Below, piece after piece: positions 24,571 to 34,820 of a stretch of 64,000 nucleotides of DNA. Location of the stretch: the NCBI RefSeq assembly GCF_016899775.1, contig NZ_JACJJE010000011.1, positions 17,080 to 81,079 of the forward strand. Direction: 5' to 3'. A model generated the notes under the pieces. It had not been told where the DNA came from, made no database searches, and saw only the letters and a program-made list of their open reading frames with translations. The position numbers and the translations under genes were made by a program. Source of the DNA: Pseudoflavonifractor capillosus. Lineage in GTDB: Bacteria > Bacillota > Clostridia > Oscillospirales > Oscillospiraceae. Every line of letters begins with the position of its first letter. Position 1 is the stretch's first letter.

Positions 24571-26010
24571 ATGAAGGTCACCAACGTAGAGAAAAAAGAA
24601 AACAGCACCGTGGAGCTGACCATCCAGGTAGAGCCGGATGCGTTTGAGGCCGCGGTTCAAAAGGCATATCTGAAGGCCCGCAAGAACATCGCCGTCCCCG
24701 GCTTCCGGAAGGGTAAGGCCCCCCGCAAGATCATCGAGGGCATGTACGGCACCGCCGTGTTCTATGAGGAGACCATCAACGACGTCTATCCCGCCGCCTA
24801 TGAGGCCGCCGTGAAGGAGCAGAACCTGGAGGACATGGGCCACCCCGTCATGGACATCGTGGAGGTCAACAAGGAGAAGGGCCTCATCTTCACCGCTCTG
24901 GTCTCCGTCCGCCCCGAGGTCACCCTGAAGGCCTACAAGGGCCTCACCGCCCCCAAGGCCGAGGTGAACGTCACCGACGAGGACATCGAGAATGAGCTCC
25001 AGCCCTATATCCGCCGGGCCACCCGCCTGGTGTCCGTGGACCGGGAGGCCCACATGGGCGACACCGCCGTCATCGACTTCGAGGGCTTTGACGACGGCAA
25101 GCCCTTCGAGGGCGGCAAGGGTGAGGACTACAGCCTGGAGATCGGCTCCGGCTCCTTCGTCCCCGGCTTCGAGGATCAGCTCATCGGCCTGAAGGCCGGC
25201 GACGAGAAGGACCTGGACATCACCTTCCCCGAGGACTATGTGCCCGATCTGGCCGGCAAGAGCGTGGTCTTCAAGGTGAAGGTGAAGGAAGTCAAGGAGC
25301 CCCAGGCCCCCGAGGTGGACGACGAGTTTGCCAAGGACGTGTCCGAGTTCGAGACTCTGGCCGACTTCAAGAAGGACCTGGGCGAGAAGCTGCAGCAGCG
25401 CCGCACCGCCGAGGCCCAGAACGACTTCGAGAGCGCCGTGCTGGATCAGCTCATCGACAACCTGGAGGCCGACATCCCCGACGGCATGGTGGAGACCCAG
25501 CTGGACAAGATCATGGACGAGTACGCCATGCGCATGTCCGGCCAGGGCATGTCCATGGACGACTACCTGAAGATGATGGGCATGACCCCCGAGATGCTGC
25601 GCACCTCCGCCAAGCCCTCCGCCCTGCGCCAGGTGAAGACCCAGCTGGCTCTGGAGGCCGTGGCCGCCGCCGAGAACATGGAGGTCACCGAGGAGGAGTG
25701 CGAGGCCGAGGTCAGCAAGCTGGCCGAGCAGTACAAGCTCACCCCCGAGCAGGTGAAGGCCGCCGTCTCCGTGGACGCCCTGAAGCAGGACCTGCTGCTC
25801 CAGAAGGCCTCCAAGCTGGTGGTGGACGAGGCCAAGGTGGGCGAGGCCCCCAAGAAGGAGGAGGCCGCCGCCGAGGAGAAGCCCAAGAAGGCCACTCGCA
25901 AGAAGAAGACCGAGGAGGCCGCCGGCGAGGAGCAGCCCGCCGAGGAGAAGCCCAAGCGCACCCGGAAGAAGAAGACCGAGGAGAGCGCTGAGGAGCCCAA
26001 GGCGGAGTAA
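24571..26010 (+). CDS. tig: Trigger factor (ribosome-associated chaperone, peptidyl-prolyl isomerase)
   Basis: This chaperone of 479 residues binds nascent chains at the ribosome exit. The N-terminal ribosome-docking domain contains the signature NIAVPGFRKGKAPRKIIEG (about 42-60). The FKBP-type isomerase domain follows near residues 155-240 (GDTAVIDFEGFDDGKPFEGG, FVPGFEDQLIGLKAG). The helical C-terminal arms run to about 425. The last ~50 residues are an unusual Lys/Glu/Ala-rich tail with two near-repeats (KPKKATRKKKTEEA and KPKRTRKKKTEES), probably disordered. AGGAGG stands 9 bases before the ATG. It heads the tig-clpP-clpX-lon-engB series. Confidence 0.96.
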   Translation: MKVTNVEKKENSTVELTIQVEPDAFEAAVQKAYLKARKNIAVPGFRKGKAPRKIIEGMYGTAVFYEETINDVYPAAYEAAVKEQNLEDMGHPVMDIVEVNKEKGLIFTALVSVRPEVTLKAYKGLTAPKAEVNVTDEDIENELQPYIRRATRLVSVDREAHMGDTAVIDFEGFDDGKPFEGGKGEDYSLEIGSGSFVPGFEDQLIGLKAGDEKDLDITFPEDYVPDLAGKSVVFKVKVKEVKEPQAPEVDDEFAKDVSEFETLADFKKDLGEKLQQRRTAEAQNDFESAVLDQLIDNLEADIPDGMVETQLDKIMDEYAMRMSGQGMSMDDYLKMMGMTPEMLRTSAKPSALRQVKTQLALEAVAAAENMEVTEEECEAEVSKLAEQYKLTPEQVKAAVSVDALKQDLLLQKASKLVVDEAKVGEAPKKEEAAAEEKPKKATRKKKTEEAAGEEQPAEEKPKRTRKKKTEESAEEPKAE

Positions 26011-26024
26011 GAGAGAGACAGTCG

Positions 26025-26052
26025 ACCCGGGGCGGCTCAGGCCGCCCCGGGT
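26025..26052 (+). repeat. Perfect GC-rich hairpin after tig
   Basis: ACCCGGGGCGGC and GCCGCCCCGGGT pair perfectly around TCAG. No T run follows, so it is a weak or factor-dependent terminator, or an mRNA 3'-end stabiliser. Confidence 0.6.
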
Positions 26053-26097
26053 GGATTCACATCCAGGGAGCGGAGAAAAAAGCTCCCATTTCCCTGA

Positions 26098-26113
26098 AAC
26101 ATGGAATCATGTT
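26098..26113. promoter_or_regulatory. Palindrome upstream of clpP, possible operator
   Basis: AACATG, four bases, CATGTT forms a perfect palindrome about 50 bases before clpP. It does not match the CtsR or CIRCE sequences of Firmicutes. A regulatory role is a guess from position. Confidence 0.35.
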
Positions 26114-26164
26114 CCGGTCCGGCGGGCATACTTTGGTATCACCGTCTAAAAAGGAGTATTATCT

Positions 26165-26746
26165 ATGAGCTTAGTTCCCTATGTAGTAGAGCAGACAAAC
26201 CGGGGAGAGCGTTCCTACGACATCTTCTCCCGCCTGCTCAACGACCGTATCATCTTCCTGTCTGAGGAGGTCAACGACACCACCGCCTCCCTGGTGGTGG
26301 CCCAGCTGCTGTACCTGGAGAGCCAGGACCCGGACAAGGAGATCCAGTTTTACATCAACAGCCCCGGCGGCTCTGTCACCGCCGGCATGGCCATCTACGA
26401 CACCATGCAGTATGTGAAGTGCGACGTGTCCACCATCTGCATCGGCCTGGCCGCCAGCATGGGGGCCTTCCTCCTGGCCGCCGGCACCAAGGGCAAGCGT
26501 CTGGCCCTGCCCAACGCGGAAATCATGATCCACCAGCCCTCCGCCGGCACCCAGGGACAGATCACCGACATGGCCCTCCACCTGAAGCGCCTGGAGGTGG
26601 TCAAGAGCCGGATGAACCGCATCCTGGCCGAGAACACCGGCAAGAGCGTGGAGCAGGTCACCGCCGACTGCGAGCGGGACAACTTCATGACCGCCCAGGA
26701 GGCCCTGGAGTACGGCCTGATCGACAAGGTTATCGAGAAACGGTGA
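26165..26746 (+). CDS. clpP: ATP-dependent Clp protease proteolytic subunit
   Basis: ClpP is the barrel-forming serine protease that degrades proteins unfolded by ClpX or ClpC. The 193-residue sequence has the full catalytic triad: Ser98 (LAASMGA), His123 (IMIHQPSAG) and Asp172 (ERDNFM). The N-terminal [20 protein letters not shown] is the axial loop region; no long propeptide is present. AAAAAGGAG lies 9 bases upstream of the ATG. It is followed by clpX after 87 bases, the common order in Firmicutes, and is preceded by tig. Confidence 0.98.
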   Translation: MSLVPYVVEQTNRGERSYDIFSRLLNDRIIFLSEEVNDTTASLVVAQLLYLESQDPDKEIQFYINSPGGSVTAGMAIYDTMQYVKCDVSTICIGLAASMGAFLLAAGTKGKRLALPNAEIMIHQPSAGTQGQITDMALHLKRLEVVKSRMNRILAENTGKSVEQVTADCERDNFMTAQEALEYGLIDKVIEKR

Positions 26747-26833
26747 ATCCCAGCGGGGGAGAGGCCGCAGCCTTGGACTGCGGCGGAATGAGAACGTTCC
26801 TCCCGTACCGCAAAACTATGAGGTAAAGAATTC

Positions 26834-28150
26834 ATGGCAAAAAACGACGAAAAGCGCGCCATCCGCTGTTCCTTCTGCGGCAAGCACCAGGATCAGGTCC
26901 GCCGGCTCATCGCCGGCCCCGGCGCCTATATCTGCAACGAGTGCGTCCAGCTGTGCATGAGCATCCTGGAGGACGAGAGCGACCTGATCCAGGACTCCGC
27001 CGCCGGGGAGATCCCTGATGCCATCCCCACCCCCCGGGAGATCCACCAGGTGCTGGACCAGTATATCATCGGCCAGGAGGCCGCCAAGGTGGCCCTATCT
27101 GTGGCGGTATATAACCACTACAAGCGCATCTACTTCGGAGGCGGGGACGACGTGGAGCTCCAGAAGAGCAACATCCTGCTCATGGGCCCCACCGGCTGCG
27201 GCAAGACCCTGTTTGCCCAGACTCTGGCCCGGGTGCTGAAGGTGCCCTTCGCCATCGCCGACGCCACCACCCTCACCGAGGCGGGCTACGTGGGCGACGA
27301 CGTGGAGAACATCCTCCTGCGTCTGGTCCAGGCCGCCGATTACGACATCGAGCTGGCCGAGCGGGGCATCATCTATATCGACGAGATGGATAAGATCGCC
27401 CGGAAGAGCGAGAACACCTCCATCACCCGGGACGTGTCCGGCGAGGGCGTGCAGCAGGCCCTGCTGAAGATCCTGGAGGGCACCGTGGCCAACGTGCCGC
27501 CCCAGGGCGGCCGGAAGCACCCCCACCAGGAGTTCATTCAGATCGACACCAAGAACATCCTGTTCATCTGCGGCGGCGCCTTCGAGGGCATCGACAAGAT
27601 CATCGAGGGCCGCCTGGACAAGCGCTCTATGGGCTTCGGCGCGGAGATCCAGAGCAAGAAGGAGCGCAATGTGGGCGAGCTTTTGAAGGAGATCCAGCCC
27701 CAGGACCTGCTGAAGTTCGGCATCATCCCCGAGCTGGTGGGCCGCCTGCCCGTCATCACCACCCTCCAGTCCCTGGACCGGAAGCAGATGGTGCAGATCC
27801 TCACCGAGCCCAAGAACGCCCTGGTGAAGCAGTACCAGAAGCTGCTGGAGTATGACGACGTGGACCTGGAGTTTACCCAGGACGCCCTGGAGGCGGTGGC
27901 CGGCCGGGCGGTGGACCGGGGCATCGGCGCCCGGGGCCTGCGGGCCATTCTGGAGGAGGTCATGAACAAGATCATGTACGACGTCCCCTCCGATCCCACC
28001 ATCGCCAAGGTGACCATCACCGCCCCCTGTGTGACCGAGGGGGCCCAGCCGGAGATCATCCGGGACCCGGAGCGGCAGGCCCGCCTGCCCCTGGGCAAGG
28101 CCGCCCTGCGGCCGGAGCGGGGCGGAATGCCCGGCACCAACGTGGGCTGA
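26834..28150 (+). CDS. clpX: ATP-dependent Clp protease ATP-binding subunit ClpX
   Basis: ClpX is the AAA+ unfoldase partner of ClpP. The 438-residue protein starts with a C4 zinc-binding domain (CSFC at 12-15 and CNEC at 34-37) that binds adaptors and substrates. Walker A is GPTGCGKT at 118-125, Walker B is [10 protein letters not shown], the sensor region includes [10 protein letters not shown], and the ClpP-binding loop is around GFGAE. The arginine finger (ELVGRLPVI) is intact. A tail of about 20 residues beyond the usual end ([13 protein letters not shown]) is Gly-rich. The gene ends in an intrinsic terminator. Confidence 0.98.
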   Translation: MAKNDEKRAIRCSFCGKHQDQVRRLIAGPGAYICNECVQLCMSILEDESDLIQDSAAGEIPDAIPTPREIHQVLDQYIIGQEAAKVALSVAVYNHYKRIYFGGGDDVELQKSNILLMGPTGCGKTLFAQTLARVLKVPFAIADATTLTEAGYVGDDVENILLRLVQAADYDIELAERGIIYIDEMDKIARKSENTSITRDVSGEGVQQALLKILEGTVANVPPQGGRKHPHQEFIQIDTKNILFICGGAFEGIDKIIEGRLDKRSMGFGAEIQSKKERNVGELLKEIQPQDLLKFGIIPELVGRLPVITTLQSLDRKQMVQILTEPKNALVKQYQKLLEYDDVDLEFTQDALEAVAGRAVDRGIGARGLRAILEEVMNKIMYDVPSDPTIAKVTITAPCVTEGAQPEIIRDPERQARLPLGKAALRPERGGMPGTNVG

Positions 28151-28176
28151 GGGCCCGCAAATCAATTTGAAACTGA

Positions 28177-28220
28177 ACAGCCCCGCGGTCCCTCCAAACG
28201 GCGGGCCGGGGCTGTTTTTT
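28177..28220 (+). terminator. Intrinsic terminator after clpX
   Basis: ACAGCCCCG and CGGGGCTGT enclose an internal loop and are followed by six T's. lon is thus probably transcribed from its own start. Confidence 0.88.
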
Positions 28221-28292
28221 CAAACCTGAGCGGCGGGGGAGGGGGACTCACCCGGCCGTCTGTGTTCAGATCCCAGAGAGGAAGTGAGAACC

Positions 28293-30716
28293 ATGAAGAA
28301 AGAATGGACGATGGAAGAGACCGTCAAGATGCCGGTCATCGCCCTGCGGGGGCTGACCGTGTTTCCCAATGTGCTCATCCACTTCGACGTGTCCCGGGAG
28401 ATCTCCATCAAGGCGCTGGAGGAGGCCATGGCCTCCGGCGATCCGGTGTTCCTGGTGGGGCAGAAGGACATCGGGGTGGATTACCCGGAGGCAAAAGACC
28501 TTTACACCGTCGGCACCGTCTCCAACGTGCGCCAGATCCTCCGCACCCCCGGCGACAACGTGCGGGTGATGGTGGAGGGGGGCGCCCGGGGCAGCCTGAA
28601 GCGGCTGCTGCGCTCCGCCCCCTTCCTGGAGGCGGAGGTGCAGCCCATCCAGGAGGAGAAGGCGGGGCAGAACTCCGCCAAGACCGAGGCCCTGATCCGC
28701 TCCACCTATGAGATGTTCCGCCAGTACACCGAGCTGGCCCCCAAGACGGCCCCCGACCTGCTCATCAACGTGCTGGCCAGCGAGGACCCGGGGTATATCG
28801 CCGACTTTATCGCCCAGAACATCGCCATGCGCAACAGCGACAAGCAGGCCATCCTGGAGGAGCTGCGTCCGGTGCGCCGCCTGGAGCGGCTCTACCGCCT
28901 GCTCACCCGGGAGGTGGAGATCTTGGGGCTGGATATGGAGATCCAGAACCGGGCCCGGGAGCAGATGGCGGACAATCAGCGGGACTACTACCTGCGGGAA
29001 CAGATGAAGGCCATCCAGGCCGAGCTGGGCGAGGGCGAGGGCGGCGGCGACTCGGAGATCGGGGACTACCGCAAGAAGATCGCCGAGGCCAAGCTCCCCG
29101 ACGAGGTGCGGGAGAAGCTGGAGAAGGAGCTGGGCCGGCTGGCCAAGCAGCCCTTCGGCTCCTCCGAGGCCACGGTCCTGCGCAGCTATCTGGACGTGTG
29201 CCTGGAGCTCCCCTGGGGCAAGAAGACCCGCGAGCGGGTGAGCGTGGAGGGGGCCCGGAAGGCTTTGGACCACGACCACTTCGGCCTGGACAAGGTGAAG
29301 GAGCGCATTCTGGAGTTCCTGGCTGTGAAGCAGCTGGCCCCTGATCTGAAGGGGCAGGTAATCTGCCTTGTGGGTCCTCCCGGCGTGGGCAAGACCTCGG
29401 TGGCCATGTCAGTGGCCCGGGCCATGAACCGGAAGCTCGCCCGCATTTCCCTGGGCGGCGTCAGTGACGAGGCGGAGATCCGGGGCCACCGGAAGACCTA
29501 TGTGGGCTCCATGCCCGGCCGGATCATCGCCGCCATCAACCAGGCGGGGAGCTGCAACCCCCTGATCCTGCTGGACGAGATCGACAAACTGGGGCGGGAC
29601 CACCGGGGCGACCCGGCGTCCGCCCTGCTGGAGGTGCTGGACGTGGAGCAGAACAGCACCTTCCGGGACAACTTCCTGGAGGTGCCCTTCGACCTGTCCG
29701 ACGTGCTGTTCATTACCACCGCCAACACCACCGACACCATCCCCCGGCCCCTGCTGGACCGGATGGAGGTCATCGAGCTGCCCAGCTACACCGACGAGGA
29801 GAAGCTTCAAATTGCAAAGCGCTACCTGCTGCCCAAGGAGATGAAGCGCCACGGGCTGGAGAAAAACCAGCTGAAGGTGTCCGATGGGGCCATCCGGGCC
29901 ATGATCGTCTCTTACACCCGGGAGTCGGGCGTCCGCGTGCTGGAGCGCCGGATCGCCGGCATCTGCCGGAAGGCGGCCATGCGCCTGGTGTCCAGCGAGG
30001 ACGTGAAGCAGGTGAAGGTCACCGACAAGGATCTGAAGGACTTCCTGGGGGCCCCCCGGTACTACCCGGAGCGCCAGGTGCTGGAGGAGCGCGTGGGCGT
30101 GGTCAACGGCCTGGCCTGGACCTCGGTGGGCGGCGAGCTGCTGGAGGTGGAGGTCAACGTGGTCCCCGGCTCCGGCAAGGTGGAGCTCACCGGCAACCTG
30201 GGGGATGTGATGAAGGAGTCCGCCCATGCGGCCCTCAGCTTCATCCGCAGCCAGGCGGACCGGCTGGGTATCCCCGCCGACTTCTATAAAGAGAAGGACA
30301 TCCACGTCCACTTCCCCGAGGGGGCCGTGCCCAAGGACGGGCCCTCCGCCGGTATCGCCATCACCACCGCCATGGTGTCCGCACTCACCGGGGCTCCCGT
30401 GAAGCGGGGCATTGCCATGACCGGCGAGGTGACCCTGCGGGGTCGGGTGCTGCCCATCGGCGGCCTGCGGGAGAAGACCATGGCCGCCCTGCGCAACGGC
30501 ATCCAGACGGTCATTATCCCGGCGGACAACGCCAAGGACCTGGATGAGATCGACCAGACAGTGCGCAATGCCCTCCACTTCGTGCTGGTGGACCAGGCGG
30601 ACCAGGTGCTCTCCGAGGCCATCCGCACCCCCGGTGGGGAGGTGGAGGTGAGCCGCGCCCTGGAGGACAACCTGCCCGGCGGCAAGAGCCGGGGGGCTGC
30701 CCGCCTGCGCCAGTGA
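28293..30716 (+). CDS. lon: ATP-dependent protease Lon
   Basis: Lon is a cytoplasmic AAA+ serine protease for damaged and regulatory proteins. The 807-residue protein has the N-terminal substrate domain ([14 protein letters not shown] at the start), a coiled linker, and the AAA+ module with Walker A GPPGVGKT. Walker B is [12 protein letters not shown], and the protease domain has the catalytic serine in [11 protein letters not shown] and the lysine about 40 residues later ([12 protein letters not shown]). The ATG at 28293 with GAGAGGAAG upstream is preferred to a GTG three codons earlier. engB follows after 10 bases, a conserved Firmicute pair. Confidence 0.98.
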   Translation: MKKEWTMEETVKMPVIALRGLTVFPNVLIHFDVSREISIKALEEAMASGDPVFLVGQKDIGVDYPEAKDLYTVGTVSNVRQILRTPGDNVRVMVEGGARGSLKRLLRSAPFLEAEVQPIQEEKAGQNSAKTEALIRSTYEMFRQYTELAPKTAPDLLINVLASEDPGYIADFIAQNIAMRNSDKQAILEELRPVRRLERLYRLLTREVEILGLDMEIQNRAREQMADNQRDYYLREQMKAIQAELGEGEGGGDSEIGDYRKKIAEAKLPDEVREKLEKELGRLAKQPFGSSEATVLRSYLDVCLELPWGKKTRERVSVEGARKALDHDHFGLDKVKERILEFLAVKQLAPDLKGQVICLVGPPGVGKTSVAMSVARAMNRKLARISLGGVSDEAEIRGHRKTYVGSMPGRIIAAINQAGSCNPLILLDEIDKLGRDHRGDPASALLEVLDVEQNSTFRDNFLEVPFDLSDVLFITTANTTDTIPRPLLDRMEVIELPSYTDEEKLQIAKRYLLPKEMKRHGLEKNQLKVSDGAIRAMIVSYTRESGVRVLERRIAGICRKAAMRLVSSEDVKQVKVTDKDLKDFLGAPRYYPERQVLEERVGVVNGLAWTSVGGELLEVEVNVVPGSGKVELTGNLGDVMKESAHAALSFIRSQADRLGIPADFYKEKDIHVHFPEGAVPKDGPSAGIAITTAMVSALTGAPVKRGIAMTGEVTLRGRVLPIGGLREKTMAALRNGIQTVIIPADNAKDLDEIDQTVRNALHFVLVDQADQVLSEAIRTPGGEVEVSRALEDNLPGGKSRGAARLRQ

Positions 30717-30726
30717 GGAGGGAGCC

Positions 30727-31320
30727 ATGCCCATCAATTTACAGAAGGCGGAGTTCATCCTCTCCGCCGCATCCCCCAAGGACTTTATCCGGGACGAGCT
30801 GCCCCAGGTGGCCTTTGCCGGCCGCTCCAACGTGGGCAAGTCCTCCGTCATCAACCGGCTGCTGAACCGGAAGAATCTGGCCCGGGTGGGGGCCGCCCCC
30901 GGTAAGACCACCCACATCAACTACTTCAACATCGACAGGGCCTTCTATCTGGTGGACCTGCCCGGCTACGGCTATGCCAAGGTGTCCAAGGGCGAGCGGG
31001 ACCGGTGGGGCAAGCTCATGGAGAGCTACTTCGCCGACCGGTCCCAGATGACCCTGGGGGTCATGATCGTGGACTCCCGCCACAAGCCCACGGCGGACGA
31101 CTGCACCATGGCAAAGTGGTACCGGGACGCGGGCTGCCCCGTGGTAGTGGTGGCCAACAAGCTGGACAAGCTGAAAAAGAGCGAGGTGGAAGGAAACCTC
31201 CAGCGCATCCGGGAGACCCTGGAGCTGGGGGAGGACACCCCCTTGATCCCCTTCTCGGCCGAGAAGGGGACGGGCAAGGAGGAGCTGCTCCGCGTGATTT
31301 TGTCCAGTGTGGAGAAATAA
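30727..31320 (+). CDS. engB: Ribosome biogenesis GTP-binding protein EngB/YsxC
   Basis: This TrmE-Era-EngA-type GTPase acts in 50S maturation. The 197-residue protein has G1 GRSNVGKSS near residues 34-42, the G2 threonine in [14 protein letters not shown]3 DLPGYGYA, G4 NKLD and G5 SAEKG. These are all at the spacing of the EngB group. AGGAGGGAGCC is upstream. It shares the transcript of lon and ends 3 bases before a bidirectional terminator. Confidence 0.97.
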   Translation: MPINLQKAEFILSAASPKDFIRDELPQVAFAGRSNVGKSSVINRLLNRKNLARVGAAPGKTTHINYFNIDRAFYLVDLPGYGYAKVSKGERDRWGKLMESYFADRSQMTLGVMIVDSRHKPTADDCTMAKWYRDAGCPVVVVANKLDKLKKSEVEGNLQRIRETLELGEDTPLIPFSAEKGTGKEELLRVILSSVEK

Positions 31321-31322
31321 TA

Positions 31323-31357
31323 AATCCCGGCTTTGTTCCAAACAAAGCCGGGATTTT
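31323..31357. terminator. Bidirectional terminator between engB and the lipoprotein gene
   Basis: AATCCCGGCTTTGTT and AACAAAGCCGGGATT form a 15-bp stem around four bases, followed by TTCT on the plus strand and by TATT on the minus strand. Confidence 0.9.
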
Positions 31358-31433
31358 CTGCCGTTTAAGCGACAAGCAACATTGCCTTACGGAGGTTGCC
31401 ATACAAAAGATATTTCTGCTCGAATGGGGAAAT

Positions 31434-32150
31434 CTACGCGTTCTCCAGAAAGTCGTCCCAGTAGAGCTCATACCATTTGTACTCCGGGACGTCCTGGGTT
31501 TTCGCCAGGAGGTAGTACCGGAGATACCGGCCCTCCTCCAGCTGGGGACCCAGCTGAAAATAGGCCTCGCTGTACTTCCAGCTGACGTCAGCCTCCACCA
31601 CGGCGTACTCCGTAAAGTCATAGGTATTCAGCCTATTTTGCAGATCTTCCCTGCCGTACTGGCTGACCTGGGCCAGATCGTCCCGGGTCAGGGTGTTCAG
31701 GGCGTGGAGGGTATACTCCGTCATATATAGTCCATCCTGGAAATTTTCCGCCTCATTCTGCGCCGCAATTTGAAGGGACTCATTTTCTCCCACTAAGTTT
31801 GCGTACGAGTCAAAATCGGCGGCGGTCTCGTCGTAATAGAGCTGGTAGACCAGATGCTCCAGCTCGTTGTCGATACCGTCCTCCAGGATGAGGGTCCGGT
31901 CGTCAAACTGGACGCGCTCCTCTACATCCAGGTCCAGCACGGGCAGGGCGGACACGTCCACATAGCGCTGGGCGAGAAGGTCCATGTCCACGGGGACCCC
32001 CGTCTCCTGGGAGGAGGCGCCGGCGGAGCTGCCGGAGGCGGCCGGTGTGCTGCCGGACGGCTGGGACTGGGGGTCAGACGCCTGCTGGGTACAGCCGGAA
32101 AGGAGAGCGGCGGTCAGCGCCAGGGCGGACAGAATTCCTATGGGCTTCAT
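31434..32150 (-). CDS. Putative lipoprotein, unknown function
   Basis: This 238-residue secreted lipoprotein starts with a clear signal (MKPIGILSALALTAALLSGC, lipobox LLSGC with Cys20). It continues with a Ser/Gln/Thr-rich linker of about 35 residues (SQPSGSTPAASGSSAGASSQ), typical of a surface tether. The mature domain is acidic and aromatic-rich (QYVDVSALPVLDLDVEERVQ-like segments and a WYELYWDDFLENA end); I do not recognise a named family. AAGGAGGAGCC is upstream of the ATG at 32150. It is monocistronic with its own promoter and terminator. Confidence 0.75.
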   Translation of the reverse strand: MKPIGILSALALTAALLSGCTQQASDPQSQPSGSTPAASGSSAGASSQETGVPVDMDLLAQRYVDVSALPVLDLDVEERVQFDDRTLILEDGIDNELEHLVYQLYYDETAADFDSYANLVGENESLQIAAQNEAENFQDGLYMTEYTLHALNTLTRDDLAQVSQYGREDLQNRLNTYDFTEYAVVEADVSWKYSEAYFQLGPQLEEGRYLRYYLLAKTQDVPEYKWYELYWDDFLENA

Positions 32151-32209
32151 AAAAGGCTCCTCCTTCACTGAGCGGTCTCTACCATGAAACATTGTTTACA
32201 TCTAAAATA

Positions 32210-32238
32210 ATTTTACCGTGAAAAATTTCCCCATTCAA
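32210..32238 (-). promoter_or_regulatory. Promoter of the lipoprotein gene
   Basis: On the minus strand TTGAAT (32238-32233), 17 bases, TAAAAT (32215-32210), 60 bases before the start. Confidence 0.75.
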
Positions 32239-32378
32239 GGGGAAAACGGTTACAATATGGGGAACATCCCTCCTATTGTTTGACATAGACCTCCGTGCCG
32301 CAGTGGCTGCTGGAAAAGAGGCCGTCCAGAAATCCCTGTGCGGTACCGGGGCATTTTTATAGAGAGGAGGGGAGGAGC

Positions 32379-32891
32379 ATGGTGATTCTGCTGGCCGGGG
32401 CCACCCACACCGGAAAGACCCGGATGGCCCAGAAGCTGCTGGAGCGGTACGGCTATCCCTATCTGTCCCTGGACCACCTGAAGATGGGGCTGATCCGCAG
32501 CGGGTACACCCGTCTGACCCCGAAGGACGACCGGGAGCTGACGGACTACCTGTGGCCGGTGGTGCGGGAGATGGTGAAAACCGTGCTGGAGAACCGGCAG
32601 AACCTGGTGGTGGAGGGGGGGTATATTCCCTTTGACTGGCGGAACAGTTTCAGTCCGGAGGAACAGCGGGAGATCCGGTACCTCTGCCTGGCGATGAGCG
32701 AGGGGTACATCCGCACCCACATGGACCAGATTCTGGGCTATGCCAATGTGATTGAGACGAGAAAGGACGACTCCGACTGCACCATGGAGCGCCTGCTGGA
32801 GGAGAACCGGGCCAATCTGGAGCAGTGCCGGCGACATGGGGAGCGGTACCAGCTCATCGACCGGGCCTATCCCGACGAGCTGGAGCTGTGA
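32379..32891 (+). CDS. P-loop kinase-like ATPase, 170 residues
   Basis: This is a small P-loop protein. Walker A is GATHTGKTRM at residues 6-15. LSLDHLKMGLIRSG follows as in shikimate- or gluconate-type kinases. VVEGGYIPFDW lies in the region where small kinases carry Walker B, and a LID-like stretch with basic residues (ETRKDDSDC) comes later. The fold is therefore that of AAA_33 or adenylate-kinase-like small kinases; the phosphoacceptor is unknown. The ATG at 32379 sits 5 bases after GGGAGGAG. It stands alone between the divergent lipoprotein and the malic enzyme gene. A distant parallel is the small kinase in the ruv region at 46.8 kb. Confidence 0.75.
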   Translation: MVILLAGATHTGKTRMAQKLLERYGYPYLSLDHLKMGLIRSGYTRLTPKDDRELTDYLWPVVREMVKTVLENRQNLVVEGGYIPFDWRNSFSPEEQREIRYLCLAMSEGYIRTHMDQILGYANVIETRKDDSDCTMERLLEENRANLEQCRRHGERYQLIDRAYPDELEL

Positions 32892-32924
32892 GGGAGGCCG
32901 CCCCGGAAAATTTTCCCGGTCCGG

Positions 32925-32952
32925 TTGCGTTTTTTGGAAAAGCCGGTATAAT
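32925..32952 (+). promoter_or_regulatory. Promoter of the malic enzyme gene
   Basis: TTGCGT (32925-32930), 16 bases, perfect TATAAT (32947-32952), about 57 bases before the start. Confidence 0.75.
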
Positions 32953-33009
32953 AAAACCGAAACGACGCTCAGGTCTGGGCGCAGAACAGAGAAAAGTGAG
33001 GACAAAACT

Positions 33010-34188
<1,179 letters not shown>

Positions 34189-34462
34189 AAGAAAGCTTGG
34201 CAAAGAACTTTGTGCAAAACTTCGTTTTGCCTCTGTGAGAACTGTCAGGTTTCGGAGGGAAAGATAGTGTGAAAGGGAACTGTCAGAGTTTCCTGGAGGT
34301 GAATTGGCCGAAGACCAAGAGAAGCCGGCCTGGGCCGTTCACGTGCAGTCAATCCGCGTTTCTCAGCGAAGCGGAGAATGCGGTGCAAAAGAACGTTATG
34401 TCCCTGGTTTCCTGAAAGAAAAGAAGCAAAAAACTTTGCGAGACTTTCCCAGGAGGTATTTT
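34189..34462. other. Non-coding stretch after malic enzyme, hairpins and repeat fragments
   Basis: It holds GCAAAAC-TTC-GTTTTGC (34213-34229), a fragment similar to the GGCCGAAGGCCGAGAGAAGCC module of repeats B and C (34300-34330), and two copies of a TTTC(C/T)TGAAAGAAA ... GCAAA(A/G)AACTTTG motif, one at 34181-34213 and one at 34409-34440. No gene is seen. Confidence 0.6.
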
Positions 34463-34681
34463 ATGAGGGCATTCGATTATCTGTTTTTGCTGGGTGTGCT
34501 GTTTCTTCCGTCGTTAATTTACGATTTGCTTTTCGGACATGAAGCGTTTCGAAATCTGCTGCGGGATAAAATTCGCTTGATTGAGCTTTGTGTGATTTCT
34601 TTCGTTTTAGTTGGAATAGTCCGGCTTGTTTTAGCCAGCTATCTTATGATCAGAGAACTGCCTCTGGCCGCGAAATTTTAA
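34463..34681 (+). CDS. Small two-helix membrane protein, unknown
   Basis: This 72-residue protein has two hydrophobic segments (YLFLLGVLFLPSLIYDLLF and VISFVLVGIVRLVLASYLMI) joined by a charged loop (RNLLRDKIRL). AGGAGG at 34451-34456 lies 6 bases before the ATG, so translation is likely. The codons are richer in A and T than in neighbouring genes, which suggests acquired DNA. It precedes the cat-like gene by 139 bases on the same strand. Function is unknown. Confidence 0.6.
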   Translation: MRAFDYLFLLGVLFLPSLIYDLLFGHEAFRNLLRDKIRLIELCVISFVLVGIVRLVLASYLMIRELPLAAKF

Positions 34682-34761
34682 TCCTTGGAGCCAACCGGGC
34701 GGGGGAGGAGTGCATCCCTCCTCCGCCTGTTGGCATATCACGAAGAAAGGCGGGAAGCGCG

Positions 34762-34791
34762 GTGAAGCGTGGACTTGAGGAGGCCTCCTAA
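34762..34791 (+). CDS. Candidate 9-codon leader peptide upstream of the cat-like gene
   Basis: GTG at 34762 opens a nine-codon frame (V/M-K-R-G-L-E-E-A-S) that stops with TAA at 34789-34791. The stop lies within the left arm of the hairpin that hides the ribosome site of the next gene. An AAAGG at 34746-34750 is a possible but weak ribosome site. Inducible cat genes of Gram-positive bacteria (cat-86, cat-194) have a leader of this size at this place, where a drug-stalled ribosome opens the hairpin. The call rests on geometry only. Confidence 0.5.
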   Translation: MKRGLEEAS

Positions 34792-34812
34792 AATCCAATC
34801 AATTTTAGGAGG
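34784..34812 (+). promoter_or_regulatory. Hairpin sequestering the ribosome site of the cat-like gene
   Basis: CCTCCTAAAAT (34784-34794) and ATTTTAGGAGG (34802-34812) are a perfect 11-bp inverted repeat with a 7-base loop. The right arm contains the whole AGGAGG Shine-Dalgarno, 8 bases before the ATG at 34821. In the folded mRNA the gene would be poorly translated. Confidence 0.8.
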
Positions 34813-34820
34813 TAAACGAG

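Noticed and set aside
28284..28292. GTG start for lon three codons upstream
   Set aside because: It lies only a couple of bases from the Shine-Dalgarno; ATG 28293 has workable spacing.
29409..30920. 503-codon frame opposite lon
   Set aside because: Antisense shadow of a gene with complete Lon motifs.
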